Shown: positions 51,537-60,521, counted from the stretch's first letter. The stretch is DNA of 64,000 bases from DAOUAM01 sp034433305 (GCA_034433305.1 DAOUAM010000025.1:24330-88329), one strand, 5' to 3'. The notes: generated by a model not told the origin, from the letters alone. Numbers and translations: made by a program.

Positions 51537-52316
51537 ATGGGGGATAGCTCTACCACCGGTAACGGGGCCAGTCCAGTCAGGCTCAAGCTTCCCGGATACC
51601 TTCTGGTCCCGTTCGGGCGGCCGACGTGCGATATGGCCAGGATAGGCGTCGCGGGTGTCTGCGGCTCAGCCACTTACCTTCACAGTGACATGCCCTGCGC
51701 CTGCATAGATTCGACGGCGGGTGTGCCGCTGAGGCTGAAGCACTTTCCGTTCCTGTTCCCGGAGCGGTTCGAGTCCATCCGCGACCCGCTGGAGTCCTTC
51801 AAGTTTATCTGCGGCTACATCAAGTACAACTGCGGCATCCAGAGCGATGCGGAGAGGCGCTTCCTGTACCACTACTTCTCCTGGTGCGGCTACCGCCTGC
51901 TGCGCGCTCCCAGGGGCACCCTGTCCAGCGCTCAATACCCGCCCGCTGACAACCCCAACTGGGTCTTCAGCGCCCTGATGCCGCTGCCCCAGGCCCACGT
52001 CTACCTGGCCGATCCGGCGGCCCGTCGGGACTCCTTCGTCGCGCCGGATATGCTCAGGGTGGACTTCGCCTTCTGGACTGGCAGGCGGCTGGTGGCCGTG
52101 GAGATCAACAAAAGCAGCGAGATGGGCAGCCCGGAGGTAAGGCGCAAGGACGCGCTGCTGGAGCAGGCGGGCATCAGCGTCGTCCACGTCCTGAACTACG
52201 ACCTGGTCCGGTACGGCGACAGGGCCATCGTCTCGTTGCTGCCCCCGGAGATAACATATTTCTGGGAGGGAGAGAACGAGAGAGAGGTCTGGAACCCGCT
52301 GTTCCTGTACGAGTGA
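51537..52316 (+). CDS. Uncharacterised protein with PD-(D/E)XK-nuclease-like core
   Basis: 259 residues from ATG 51537 (GAGGGG six bases upstream). An N-terminal Cys-bearing part (Cys31, 42, 54, 56) precedes SDAERRFLYHYFSWCGYRLL (about 103-122), then LRVDFAFWTGRRLVAVEINK (173-192), with Asp176 and Glu189-x-Asn191-Lys192, then RRKDALLEQAGISVVHVLNY. The E-helix, D-x-F, E-x-N-K and R-x-D-x-x-L order is like DUF559/Vsr-type restriction-fold nucleases, with Lys one place later than in E-x-K. Function unknown; could be a nuclease or a DNA-binding relic. Its promoter is palindromic. Confidence 0.6.
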   Translation: MGDSSTTGNGASPVRLKLPGYLLVPFGRPTCDMARIGVAGVCGSATYLHSDMPCACIDSTAGVPLRLKHFPFLFPERFESIRDPLESFKFICGYIKYNCGIQSDAERRFLYHYFSWCGYRLLRAPRGTLSSAQYPPADNPNWVFSALMPLPQAHVYLADPAARRDSFVAPDMLRVDFAFWTGRRLVAVEINKSSEMGSPEVRRKDALLEQAGISVVHVLNYDLVRYGDRAIVSLLPPEITYFWEGENEREVWNPLFLYE

Positions 52317-52349
52317 ACGAGGCTGCGATAGAAGGCAGGAGGGCTAGCC

Positions 52350-53783
52350 ATGGCTGCCCTGGACGAGCTATCCAGTATGGACGCGCTGGCGCAGGCCGAG
52401 CTGGTGCGGCGCAAGGAGGTCACGCCCGGCGAGCTGGTGGAGGCGGCCATCCAGCGCATCCAGCGCCTGGACCCGGTCATCAACGCCGTCGTGACGCCCA
52501 TGTACGACCACGCCCGCGAGGCGGCCAGGCGCCCGCTACCCCGTGGGCCGCTGGCCGGGGTGCCCTTCCTGCTGAAGGACTTCCTGGCCGAGTACGGGGG
52601 CTTCCGGTTCACCGAAGGCACCGCCTTCCTGAGCGACTACGTCGCCACCCAGGACAGCGAGCTTGTGAGGCGCTACAAGCGCGCCGGGCTTATCGTCGTG
52701 GGGAAGACCAATACCCCGGAGATGGCCATCGGCGCGACCACGGAGCCGCGCCTCTTCGGGCCTACCCACAACCCCTGGGACACCGACCGGACGCCCGGCG
52801 GCTCCAGCGGCGGCGCGGCGGCCGCGGTGGCGTCCCGCATGGTCCCCATGGCCCACGGCAACGACGCCGGCGGCTCCATACGCATGCCGGCGTCCTGCTG
52901 CGGCGTCTTTGGCCTCAAGCCCACGCGGGGCCGCAACCCCCTGGGGCCATACTACGGTGACCTGTTCAGCGGCCTGGTGGCGGAGCACGCCCTGACCCTC
53001 TCGGTGAGGGACAGCGCCGCCCTGCTGGACGCCACTTCTGGCCCCGACGAGGGCGACCCCTACTGGGCGCCTCCGCCGGCGCGGCCTTTCCTGCAGGAGG
53101 TGGGCGCCGACCCGGGCAGGCTGCGCATCGCCTTCTCCACCTCCTCGCCCACCGGCACGCCGGTGCATCCCGACTGCGTCGCCGCAGTCCGCGACGCCGC
53201 TTCCCTATGCTCGGAACTGGGCCATCATGTGGAGGAGGCCGCGCCTGCCTTCGACGCCGAGCTTCTGTGGCGCTCCTTCACGCAAGTGCTGTCCGTGGGG
53301 TTCGCCTGGGCCGTCGCCGACTGGGGCCGCAGGACAGGCCGGAAGCCCGGGCCGGAGTCCTTCGAGCCGTTCACCTGGGCCTTCACCGAGAGGGGACGCC
53401 AGGCCAGCGCCACCGACTATCTCCTGGCCGTCCAGGACCTCCAGCGGCTGTCGCGGGACATCTCGCGCTTCTTCCGAGACCATGACGTGTGGCTGACGCC
53501 AACGCTGGGGCAGCCGCCGGTGCCGCTGGGCACCTTCCGGTACAGCGGCGGCGACCCCATGGAGTTCCGCCGGCGCGTGGCCGCTTTCGCGGCCTTCACC
53601 TATATCAGCAACGTCACCGGTCAGCCATCCATGTCGGTGCCGCTGTACTGGGGCCAAGACGGCCTGCCCATAGGCTGCCACTTCACTGGCCGTTTCGGGG
53701 ACGAGGCTACGCTGTTCAGGCTGGCGGCGCAACTGGAGCAGGCCAGGCCCTGGGCCAGCCGCCATCCGCCAGTATCGGCCTGA
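52350..53783 (+). CDS. Amidase signature enzyme
   Basis: 477 residues. The Ser-cisSer-Lys triad is seen as Lys76 in LAGVPFLLKDF, Ser152/153 in TPGGSSGGAAAAV and nucleophile Ser176 in HGNDAGGSIRMPASCCGVFG. Length fits amidases and indole-acetamide hydrolases. No GatB or GatC nearby, so unlikely to be GatA. Acts on amide substrates in the cytoplasm; substrate unknown. 33 bases after the nuclease-like gene, possibly one transcript. Confidence 0.88.
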   Translation: MAALDELSSMDALAQAELVRRKEVTPGELVEAAIQRIQRLDPVINAVVTPMYDHAREAARRPLPRGPLAGVPFLLKDFLAEYGGFRFTEGTAFLSDYVATQDSELVRRYKRAGLIVVGKTNTPEMAIGATTEPRLFGPTHNPWDTDRTPGGSSGGAAAAVASRMVPMAHGNDAGGSIRMPASCCGVFGLKPTRGRNPLGPYYGDLFSGLVAEHALTLSVRDSAALLDATSGPDEGDPYWAPPPARPFLQEVGADPGRLRIAFSTSSPTGTPVHPDCVAAVRDAASLCSELGHHVEEAAPAFDAELLWRSFTQVLSVGFAWAVADWGRRTGRKPGPESFEPFTWAFTERGRQASATDYLLAVQDLQRLSRDISRFFRDHDVWLTPTLGQPPVPLGTFRYSGGDPMEFRRRVAAFAAFTYISNVTGQPSMSVPLYWGQDGLPIGCHFTGRFGDEATLFRLAAQLEQARPWASRHPPVSA

Positions 53784-53789
53784 CGGCGA

Positions 53790-53820
53790 AGCGCCCGCTG
53801 GCGCGAGGCCGGCGGGCGCT
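53790..53820. terminator. Hairpin between converging amidase and hypothetical genes
   Basis: AGCGCCCGC (53790-53798) pairs with GCGGGCGCT (53812-53820). No T-run. Position between convergent genes suggests termination. Confidence 0.4.
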
Positions 53821-53840
53821 CAAGTACCGGGCGATGCCCC

Positions 53841-54086
53841 CTAGCTTATGCTGGCGTTCCGGTTGCGGACCTTCAGTTCGTTAATGACAGTGTCTCTGTC
53901 CACATCGGAAGACCACGGCGTGGGAAGCTCGTTGGTGCCGAAGAGCTTGACCATAAGCTGGTCTGGCTTGCCATCCACGTGGTGGACGGTGTGCCAGACA
54001 CCGTTCTTGAGAACGACCTTGATATCCCGCTTCTCGCCGCTCCAGCCAAAGCTCACAATGGCGGGCCGTTCCTGCACCTGTGTCAT
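53841..54086 (-). CDS. Hypothetical protein
   Basis: 81 residues, soluble and basic, beginning MTQVQERPAIVSFGWSGEKR with GGAGGAG upstream of ATG 54086. Strand-rich (IKVVLKNGVWHTVHHVDG). No family recognised. A TTGACT/TAGAAT promoter lies 141-170 bases upstream. Confidence 0.6.
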   Translation of the reverse strand: MTQVQERPAIVSFGWSGEKRDIKVVLKNGVWHTVHHVDGKPDQLMVKLFGTNELPTPWSSDVDRDTVINELKVRNRNASIS

Positions 54087-54226
54087 GCTGCTCCTCCTCC
54101 AGAACGCTAGCTGCGGGATGTACCATGCACCAGGCGCACCTAGCCCCCGGCATACGTTGGGACTCTGGCGCGCCGAAGGCCCTGGTGTTCAGGGATAGCA
54201 GTCCTGCTCCTGGGCTGCTAGCAGAT

Positions 54227-54256
54227 ATTCTAGAAATGGAGAAAAGGCATAGTCAA
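54227..54256 (-). promoter_or_regulatory. Sigma-70-like promoter for the 81-residue protein
   Basis: Minus strand: -35 TTGACT (54256-54251) and -10 TAGAAT (54232-54227) with an 18-base spacer. Good match with near-consensus -35. It reads toward the gene at 53841-54086. Confidence 0.6.
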
Positions 54257-54341
54257 TATTTAGCCGCCCTGACTCTGCCTTACTGGCCCGGGGTGAGATG
54301 GCCACTGCGGTGAGCAATCAAGCTATGGGCGTGGCCTGGAG

Positions 54342-55157
54342 TCAGTCCCGGCGCCAAGAGGCCAGCGCCAGCCTCCTGGGCCGAGCGCCCTTCACTACAA
54401 GCCCGTCGGGCGTCTCCTCCAGCAGTTCCACCATGGCTTGCGCCAGGCGCTGGTCCTGCACGGTGCCCGGCTGCACATACAGGCGCTGCCTCAGCCGCTC
54501 CAGGGCCATGTCGTGGCTATCGAAGGCCAGGCTGTCCGACACCTCCAGCATCTCCAGGTCGGGGTATATGTCCAGCTCCCACAGCACGGGCAGCAGGTCG
54601 CGCATGCCTGGCAGGTCAATGCGGTCCTCGCCGTGCACGCGCTTCCAGAGGGGGGAGAGATGGGACTGGGGCGACTCCATGAACATGAGCACCTGCACGA
54701 GCCTGCGGGCGTGGGAGTCCAGCTTCTGCACAAAGCGCTGTACCTCCGGCACGCCGTACAGGACGTGAGAGCAGAGCACCATGTCCGCCTGGCCGACGCG
54801 GGCCTCCTCCCACTGGTCCTGCACGATGCTCAGGTTGTGGATGCCTGCCTCGCTGGCCGCCTCGCGCAGCACCTTCACCATGCTCTCGGAAGGCTCCACG
54901 ACGGTGACATGGCGGCAGCGCAGGGCCAGGGGCAGGGCGTACCTTCCACCTCCACCCCCCACGTCTATGACCGTCCAGTCGGGCCTTATGTCGCGGGCTA
55001 GCCGCTCCAGCACCGGGTCATCGGTGCGCCTGGGGTCATCACGGAAATGCCCTGCCAGGGGCGCCCAGAAGTCCTTTTGCTCGACGCCACCCTGCGCCCT
55101 GATGGACTGGGCGTGGTGTGCGGCTACGCGCTCATTCCAACGCTGGACATAAGGCAT
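54342..55157 (-). CDS. Class I SAM-dependent methyltransferase
   Basis: 271 residues, start ATG 55157 with GGAGG seven bases away. Motif I WTVIDVGGGGGRYALPLALR, VTVVEPSESMVKVLREAA and the post-motif ADMVLCSHVLYGVPEV are typical of UbiE/Coq5-like small-molecule methyltransferases. Substrate unknown; separate from the glycan locus. Confidence 0.85.
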   Translation of the reverse strand: MPYVQRWNERVAAHHAQSIRAQGGVEQKDFWAPLAGHFRDDPRRTDDPVLERLARDIRPDWTVIDVGGGGGRYALPLALRCRHVTVVEPSESMVKVLREAASEAGIHNLSIVQDQWEEARVGQADMVLCSHVLYGVPEVQRFVQKLDSHARRLVQVLMFMESPQSHLSPLWKRVHGEDRIDLPGMRDLLPVLWELDIYPDLEMLEVSDSLAFDSHDMALERLRQRLYVQPGTVQDQRLAQAMVELLEETPDGLVVKGARPRRLALASWRRD

Positions 55158-55392
55158 AATCGGCCTCCCGGGTAGGTGGAACTACTTAGAAATACCTCGA
55201 GCAGCTACGGATGGCATGCATCACGAGGATGTGTCACATTTTTAGGGTGGGTAGGCCCGGCAAAGCCTGAGGAAGAGGTTCTCACTCTCATAGCTACAGA
55301 CTGCCAGGTCCTACCCATAAATACCATCAAATTATACGCCTTCCTGGTCTGCGTCTCAATGTAAACGAGTGCGTTGGCCTGGCAGGGCGTGT

Positions 55393-56634
55393 TCATGGGA
55401 CGCGGGCATAGGCGCGGCCCTTCCATGCGCCGCCCTTCCCGCGCCAGTAGCGCAGGGCCGAGTCCACCGTCATAAGCGTGTAGAGCAGGGCGGTGAGGGG
55501 CATGAGCAGGGCCAGCCACGCCGGCAGGCTGTACCAGCGCAGCATGGGCAGGTAGGTGCCGGCCATGAGCGCCCAGGCCGCCATGCCCGCGCCCGCCAGC
55601 CCCCAGGCCAGCGCGCCGCCTCCGGTGCCGGCCATGGCCAGCCCTCCCAGGGCAGCCACCGGCGGCACCAGGTACACCAGCACCATCCCCACCACCGTCG
55701 CCAGCAACAGCGCCGCCGAGTAGCGTAGCTGCACAAAGGCCGTGCGTGCCACCATGTCCCAGATGTGGGCCAGGCTATCGTAGGCCCGCAGGCTGTTGAC
55801 CGTATGGGTCAGGCCCAGCCAGGTCCTGCCTCCCTGGGGCCGTCCCGCCGTTTTGATGAGCCTGGCCAGGGCGCAGTCGTCAATGATGGCGCTGGCGATG
55901 GGCTGGAAGCCGCCGGCGCGCTCCAGCGCCTCGCGCCGCAGCAGCACGCAGCCGCCTGCCGCCGCCGCGGTCCTCCGGCGGGGGTCGTTGGCCCAGCCGA
56001 AGGGGTACAGCTTGGCGAAGTAGTACACGAAGGCCGGGATGAGCAGGCGTTCCCAGAAGCTCTTGGCCCTGAGCCGGGCCATCAGGGAGACCAGGTCCAG
56101 CCCCTCCAGGACGGCCTTCAGCACCAGCGAGCGCAGGCTGCCGGGGGAGTGGGCGATGTCGGCGTCGGTCAGGAGGAGGAACTCCGGCATGTCTGGCCCG
56201 TGGACGGCTTCCTGGGCCTGTCGCAGGGCAAGGTAGCCCTGCTGGAGCGCCCAGACCTTGCCTGCCCAGCCCGAGGGCAACGGGCCGCCGGCGACCACCG
56301 TGAGCCGCTCCGACGCGCCGACTCCACTGGCGGCCTGCCGGGCCACCGCTGCCGTGCCATCCTCGCTGCGGTCGTCCACCAGGAATACGCGGAACGCGCC
56401 CGGGTAGTCCTGGCCCAGGACCGTGGGCAGCGTGTGCGGCAGCGCCTGGGCCTCGTTGCGAGCGGGGATGATGCCGGCCACCGGGGGCCAGCGAAAGCCC
56501 TCGGGCGGCGACGGCGGGACTTCCGGCAGGCGGTGTGCTGTCCGCCAGAACCACCCACGGCCAAAGGCCAGGTACGCCCATACCACCAGGGACGTGGCCC
56601 CGGCAACGAGTCCTGCCCAGAGGACTACTTCCAT
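55393..56634 (-). CDS. hpnB: HpnB-like hopanoid-associated glycosyltransferase (GT2)
   Basis: 413 residues: N-terminal membrane helix, then VAGIIPARNEAQALPHTLPT, FRVFLVDDRSEDGTAAVARQ, the family hallmark LPSGWAGKVWALQQGYLALR, FLLLTDADIAHSPGSLRSLV and FQPIASAIIDDCALARLIKT, with C-terminal helices (LLLATVVGMVLVYLVPP). Matches HpnB, found in hopanoid gene sets, which acts on the inner-membrane lipid. No shc or other hpn gene is in the window, so the hopanoid link rests on family only. Confidence 0.85.
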   Translation of the reverse strand: MEVVLWAGLVAGATSLVVWAYLAFGRGWFWRTAHRLPEVPPSPPEGFRWPPVAGIIPARNEAQALPHTLPTVLGQDYPGAFRVFLVDDRSEDGTAAVARQAASGVGASERLTVVAGGPLPSGWAGKVWALQQGYLALRQAQEAVHGPDMPEFLLLTDADIAHSPGSLRSLVLKAVLEGLDLVSLMARLRAKSFWERLLIPAFVYYFAKLYPFGWANDPRRRTAAAAGGCVLLRREALERAGGFQPIASAIIDDCALARLIKTAGRPQGGRTWLGLTHTVNSLRAYDSLAHIWDMVARTAFVQLRYSAALLLATVVGMVLVYLVPPVAALGGLAMAGTGGGALAWGLAGAGMAAWALMAGTYLPMLRWYSLPAWLALLMPLTALLYTLMTVDSALRYWRGKGGAWKGRAYARVP

Positions 56635-57024
56635 TCTTTCACCCTGACCGGTCCCTTAGAGGGTGTGTGAGAAGCCTTGTTCTAGCCCTTACCGGGAGAC
56701 ATGGGGACGTGATGCATATTGACGCAAGGCTGGTGGCAAGGCCAGCCCCCTCTCTGACTCTCCCCCAGAGGGGGCGAGGGACCCCTGCCCCCTGTGGGGG
56801 AAGGCCAGGAAGGGGGCCAGGCGCCTTGCCTGCATACCAGCCCTGCGGGGAACGAGTTCCCCCACACTCTCTTAGTGTTGCGCGGCGCCGACAGTATATC
56901 CCACTCCCTTCCTTGGTGGCAGCCTGGGGGTTACAATGAGCAACCAGCAGTAAGCATTCAGCTTTCAGCGTCTCGCCCACCGCCAGGTGAAGCTGACAGC
57001 TAATGGAGGTACAGGCAAAAAGCC
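56635..57024. repeat. 390-base intergenic region with a dispersed C-rich repeat copy
   Basis: Between hpnB-like and enolase-like genes, which diverge. The segment about 56738-56830 (GCCCCCTCTCTGACTCTCCC and following GAGGGGGC, GGGGGAAGG) belongs to a short repeat also seen, in the opposite orientation, at about 60418-60458, and related to 38031-38070. Otherwise no gene is visible. A TATATCCC near 56895 could belong to a promoter but no pair was found. Confidence 0.55.
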
Positions 57025-58149
57025 ATGAAGATTGAAGCGGTCGAGTCCCTACTGGTCAACCAGTCCCATATAGTGCGCATCCGCACCGACAGCGGCCTGA
57101 CGGGCATCGGGCAGTCGGCGTGCTGGGGGTACCCCGAGGCGGTGCACGCCATCATCAAGAGCTTCAGGAGCTATCTGCTGGGAAAGGACCCCTTCCAGAT
57201 AGAGCACCACTGGCAGTACCTGTACCGCATGGGGCCTTTCCGCGGCTCGGCGCTGTCGGGGGCGGTCAGCGCCGTGGACATAGCCCTGTGGGACATCAAG
57301 GGCAAGCACTTCCAGGCGCCCATCTGGGAGCTTATGGGCGGCAAATGCCGGGACAGAATACGGCTCCACCTGCTCATGGGTGGCAACACGCCCGACGAGG
57401 TGGCGCGTCGGGCCAGGGCCGCGGCCGCCGAGGGCTTCACCGCCATCAAGTTCGACCCGCTGCCCGACGGCTACCAGGACATGAGCATGGACCGGCTCAT
57501 CAAGTCCGTGGTGGACAACGTGGCGGCGGCGCGGGAGGCCACCGGGCCGGACACGGACATCATCCTGGAGATACATCGCAAGCTGACGCCCATGGTGGCC
57601 GTGGCGCTGGCCCAGGAGCTGGCCCAGTTCCATCCCTTCTTCTACGAAGACCCCGTCCAGATAGACAGCATCATGTCCCAGGGTGAGATAGCCAAGCGCA
57701 TCAGCATACCCCTGGCCAATGGCGAGCGCATGCACACCATCTGGGAGTTCCGGGAGCTGCTGGCCCACGGCGGCAGCCAGTACGTCCGGCCTGACCTGGG
57801 CCTGGCCGGCGGGCTTACCCACTGCAAGAAGATCGCCGCCATCGCCGAGGCGTACCACTCGGCGGTGGTAACCCACAACTACCTGGGGCCGGTGCTGACG
57901 GCGGCCTCGGTCCACCTGGACACCTGCATCCCCAACTTCATCGTGCAGGAGTACTCGAAGGCTGACGAGGCGCCCCACAACGCGGTGTACAGGACGGCCC
58001 TGCGGCGCGTCGGCGGCTATATCCCCGTACCCGAGGCGCCGGGCCTGGGCGTGGAGCTGGACGAGGCCCTGCTGGCGCAGCAGCCCTTCAGGGAGCGGGA
58101 CCTGAGTATCCCGCTGCGGAACGATGGCTCGGTGGCCTACGCGGTGTAA
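57025..58149 (+). CDS. Mandelate racemase/muconate lactonizing enzyme family (enolase superfamily)
   Basis: 374 residues. N-terminal capping domain (MKIEAVESLLVNQSHIVRIR), then the barrel: GFTAIKFDPLPDG (catalytic Lys region), DIILEIHRKLTPM, PFFYEDPVQ and IPLANGERMHTIWEF supply the three metal Glu, and VTHNYLGPVLTAA a His. ERM rather than the usual E-x-x followed by Asp suggests a galactonate-dehydratase-like subgroup. Probable sugar-acid dehydratase with Mg2+. Seven bases of GGAGGTA precede ATG 57025. Confidence 0.85.
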   Translation: MKIEAVESLLVNQSHIVRIRTDSGLTGIGQSACWGYPEAVHAIIKSFRSYLLGKDPFQIEHHWQYLYRMGPFRGSALSGAVSAVDIALWDIKGKHFQAPIWELMGGKCRDRIRLHLLMGGNTPDEVARRARAAAAEGFTAIKFDPLPDGYQDMSMDRLIKSVVDNVAAAREATGPDTDIILEIHRKLTPMVAVALAQELAQFHPFFYEDPVQIDSIMSQGEIAKRISIPLANGERMHTIWEFRELLAHGGSQYVRPDLGLAGGLTHCKKIAAIAEAYHSAVVTHNYLGPVLTAASVHLDTCIPNFIVQEYSKADEAPHNAVYRTALRRVGGYIPVPEAPGLGVELDEALLAQQPFRERDLSIPLRNDGSVAYAV

Positions 58150-58203
58150 AGGTGACGTACCTTCAGCCCGTCGCCGCATGGCCGGCCTCCAGGTGCTGAG
58201 ACC

Positions 58204-59781
58204 ATGACTGGCCAGGAAGGCAACAAGGTAGCACGTCTGGCCGAGGTGGTGGCGGCCCTGTCGCTGGCGACGGACATCGGCATGGGGCAGCCCATGGGCC
58301 ACTCCCTGCGGGCGTGTCTGCTGGCCATGCGCCTGGGCGACTCCCTGGGCCTGGCCCGAGACCAGCAGCATGAAGTGTACTACTTTGCCCTGCTGCGGAG
58401 GGTCGGCTGCACCGGCGACTCCCACGAGCTTTCGGCCTGGTTCGGCGACGACATCGGCGCCCACAGTCGGACCTTCTTCCTGGACTTCGGCAAGCCCCTG
58501 GAGGTCATAGGTGACATGCTGCGCCACGCCGGCGCCGAGGGGCCGCCCTGGCACCGTGCCCAGGCCATCGCCAGCGCTCTTTCCAGCGGCAGGAAGGGCG
58601 TCGAAGGCCTGTTCCGGGCTAGCTGCGAGGTCGCCCGGCGCCTGGCCGAGCGCCTGGGCATGCCTCCCGGCATACGGGACAGTCTTGGGCTGGCCTTCGA
58701 GCGCTGGGACGGGCGCGGGTTCCCCAGCGGTGCCAGGCACGTGGATATTCCCCTGGCCGTCCGCGTCGTACAGATGGCCGAGGACATGGAGGTCTATCAC
58801 CGACTGGGAGGCGAGGCTTCCGCTGTCCATGTGGCGCAGAGGTGGAGCGGCAGCGCCTACGACCCGGACATAGCCGAGCGCTTCCGCCAGGATGCTCGGC
58901 GGCTGCTGGAGGCGCTGGACACGCTGTCGCCGTGGGATGACGTGCTGGCCGCCGAGCCTGGCTCCCCGCTGCACCTGACAGGACAGGAGTTCGAAAATGC
59001 TCTGCTGGTGATGGCGGACTTCGCCGACCTCAAGTCGCCCTGCTTCACCGGGCACTCGCGGGCCGTGGCGGACCTGGCCGCCGGGGCCGCGCACCAGTGC
59101 CGGCTTCCCGACGCCGACGCTGCCAGCATCTGGCGGGCCGGCCTGGTCCACGACCTGGGCCGCGTGGGCATAAAGAACAGCATCTGGGAAAAGCCCGGGC
59201 CGCTCAGCGACGGGGAGTGGGAGCAGACGCGGCTGCACCCGTACTACACCGAGCGGGCGCTGGCGCGGTCACCGGCCCTTGCGCCCCTGGGCGCGCTGGC
59301 GGCCATGCACCACGAGCACCTGGACGGCTCCGGGTACCATCGCGGCCTGCCCGCTGCCATGCTGACGGTGGCCGCCCGGGTCCTGGCCGCCGCCGACAGG
59401 TACCGCACCCGGCTGGAGCACAGGCCGCACCGTCCGGCGCGGACGCCAGAGCAGGCCGCCCAGGAGCTGCGCGCCGAGGTCAGGGCCGGCAGGCTGGATG
59501 GCGACGCCGTGGCCGCCGTACTGGCCGCAGCCGGCCATCAGGCCAGGCGCCGCCGGGAGTGGCCCGCCGGCCTGAGCGCCCGCGAGATCGAGGTCCTGCG
59601 CCTCGTCGCCAGGGGCTACTCCAGGCGCCAGATTGCCCGTGCGCTCTCCATCTCAGCCCACACCGCCGACCACCATATCAGGCACATCTATGACAAGACC
59701 GGCGTGTCCACGCGGGCCGGGGCCACGGTCTTCGCCATGGAGCATGGCCTGCTGGAGCTTCCGGGCGAGGCGCAAAAATAG
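58204..59781 (+). CDS. Double HD-domain (HD-GYP) regulator with C-terminal LuxR HTH
   Basis: 525 residues. The N-terminal half (PMGHSLRACLLAMRLGDSLG; VYYFALLRRVGC) is a degenerate HD-GYP-like domain. From about residue 260 a complete one follows: FTGHSRAVADLAAGAAHQ, LVHDLGRVGIKNS and MHHEHLDGSGYHRGLPAAML, the HD-GYP signature. Residues about 457-520 are LuxR: LSAREIEVLRLVARGYSRRQ and ISAHTADHHIRHIYDKTGV. No receiver domain. Likely a cytoplasmic cyclic-di-nucleotide phosphodiesterase or sensor coupled to DNA binding. Confidence 0.85.
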   Translation: MTGQEGNKVARLAEVVAALSLATDIGMGQPMGHSLRACLLAMRLGDSLGLARDQQHEVYYFALLRRVGCTGDSHELSAWFGDDIGAHSRTFFLDFGKPLEVIGDMLRHAGAEGPPWHRAQAIASALSSGRKGVEGLFRASCEVARRLAERLGMPPGIRDSLGLAFERWDGRGFPSGARHVDIPLAVRVVQMAEDMEVYHRLGGEASAVHVAQRWSGSAYDPDIAERFRQDARRLLEALDTLSPWDDVLAAEPGSPLHLTGQEFENALLVMADFADLKSPCFTGHSRAVADLAAGAAHQCRLPDADAASIWRAGLVHDLGRVGIKNSIWEKPGPLSDGEWEQTRLHPYYTERALARSPALAPLGALAAMHHEHLDGSGYHRGLPAAMLTVAARVLAAADRYRTRLEHRPHRPARTPEQAAQELRAEVRAGRLDGDAVAAVLAAAGHQARRRREWPAGLSAREIEVLRLVARGYSRRQIARALSISAHTADHHIRHIYDKTGVSTRAGATVFAMEHGLLELPGEAQK

Positions 59782-59854
59782 CGCGGTCGCGCGATGGCCG
59801 CTGGGCATGGAACCCCTACACTCTGGGCATCACCATTCTGCCCAGGAGGTATCC

Positions 59855-60289
59855 ATGGCTGACAACAAGGCCCTTATCCGGCGCTACTTCCAGGAGGTGC
59901 TGAGCAAGGGGGACATCAAGGTCGTGGACGAGGTCCTTGCTCCCGACGTGGTAGTCCAGACGCCATCCTATATGGCGGAGCCTCTGCGAGGGCGCGAGGC
60001 CGTCAAGCAGTGGTTCTCGGACCTGCGCCGGGCCTTTCCAGACCTTCAGTTCACCCTGGGCGAAGAGGTGGCCGAAGGGGACAGGGTCGCCAGCAGCTTC
60101 AGGCTCACGGGCACCCACCGCCAGGACTACATGGGCCTGCCGGCGACCGGCAGGAAAATCTCCCTCACCGGCGTTGACCTCTTCCGCATATCCAGCGGCA
60201 AGATTGCCGAGGTCAGGATTTACTACGACACGCTGGGCCTGATGCAGCAACTGGGGGTAGTGCCAGCGCCAGGGAAGCCCCAGGGGTAG
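59855..60289 (+). CDS. SnoaL-like polyketide cyclase family protein
   Basis: 144 residues from ATG 59855 (CAGGAGGTATCC upstream). ADNKALIRRYFQEVLSKGDI, VVDEVLAPDVVVQT, LRGREAVKQWFSDLRRAFPD and YMGLPATGRKISLTGVDLFR are typical of the NTF2-fold SnoaL/ester-cyclase group. Small stand-alone enzyme or ligand-binding protein; substrate unknown. The preceding frame upstream is a shadow of the LuxR gene. Confidence 0.87.
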   Translation: MADNKALIRRYFQEVLSKGDIKVVDEVLAPDVVVQTPSYMAEPLRGREAVKQWFSDLRRAFPDLQFTLGEEVAEGDRVASSFRLTGTHRQDYMGLPATGRKISLTGVDLFRISSGKIAEVRIYYDTLGLMQQLGVVPAPGKPQG

Positions 60290-60417
60290 CCGTCGCCATA
60301 CCACGGCCAGGCCGCGGCCGGCCCTCGACCTGTGGTGCCCAGAGGACAGGAGGCGAGGGTGAGGGCTATCAGCCTCTGTACCCCCACTCGCCATGCAGTG
60401 AACAGAGGGAAGGGGCT

Positions 60418-60458
60418 GTTCACGCCCCCTTTGGGGGAGAGCCAGAGATGGGGCCATA
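60418..60458. repeat. Dispersed C-rich repeat copy (inverted relative to 56738)
   Basis: GCCCCCTTTGGGGGAGAGCC followed by AGAGATGGGGCC reads, on the minus strand, as GGCCCCATCTCTGGCTCTCC, close to the copy at 56738-56780. An adjacent GCGAGGGTGAGGGCTATC (about 60351-60368) is the complement of the CTCACCCTC unit seen at 38031. Belongs to a low-copy dispersed repeat family. Confidence 0.5.
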
Positions 60459-60521
60459 GCTCAGCCGACATCGCAAGGGGGAGAAGCACAGGCCCTGCCC
60501 ACGCTGGAAAGGCCAGGTGCG

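Noticed and set aside
52350..53783. GatA (Glu-tRNA amidotransferase subunit)
   Set aside because: No gatB/gatC adjacent and the flanking motifs do not suggest it; generic amidase is safer.
55205..55392. Small frames in the AT-richer gap before hpnB
   Set aside because: No ribosome site or domain; the frames run into the antisense of the glycosyltransferase.
57049..59238. 729-residue minus-strand open frame
   Set aside because: It covers the enolase-like and HD-LuxR genes antisense; composition is Gln/Val/His/Arg-rich and without motifs, as expected for a shadow in GC-rich DNA.
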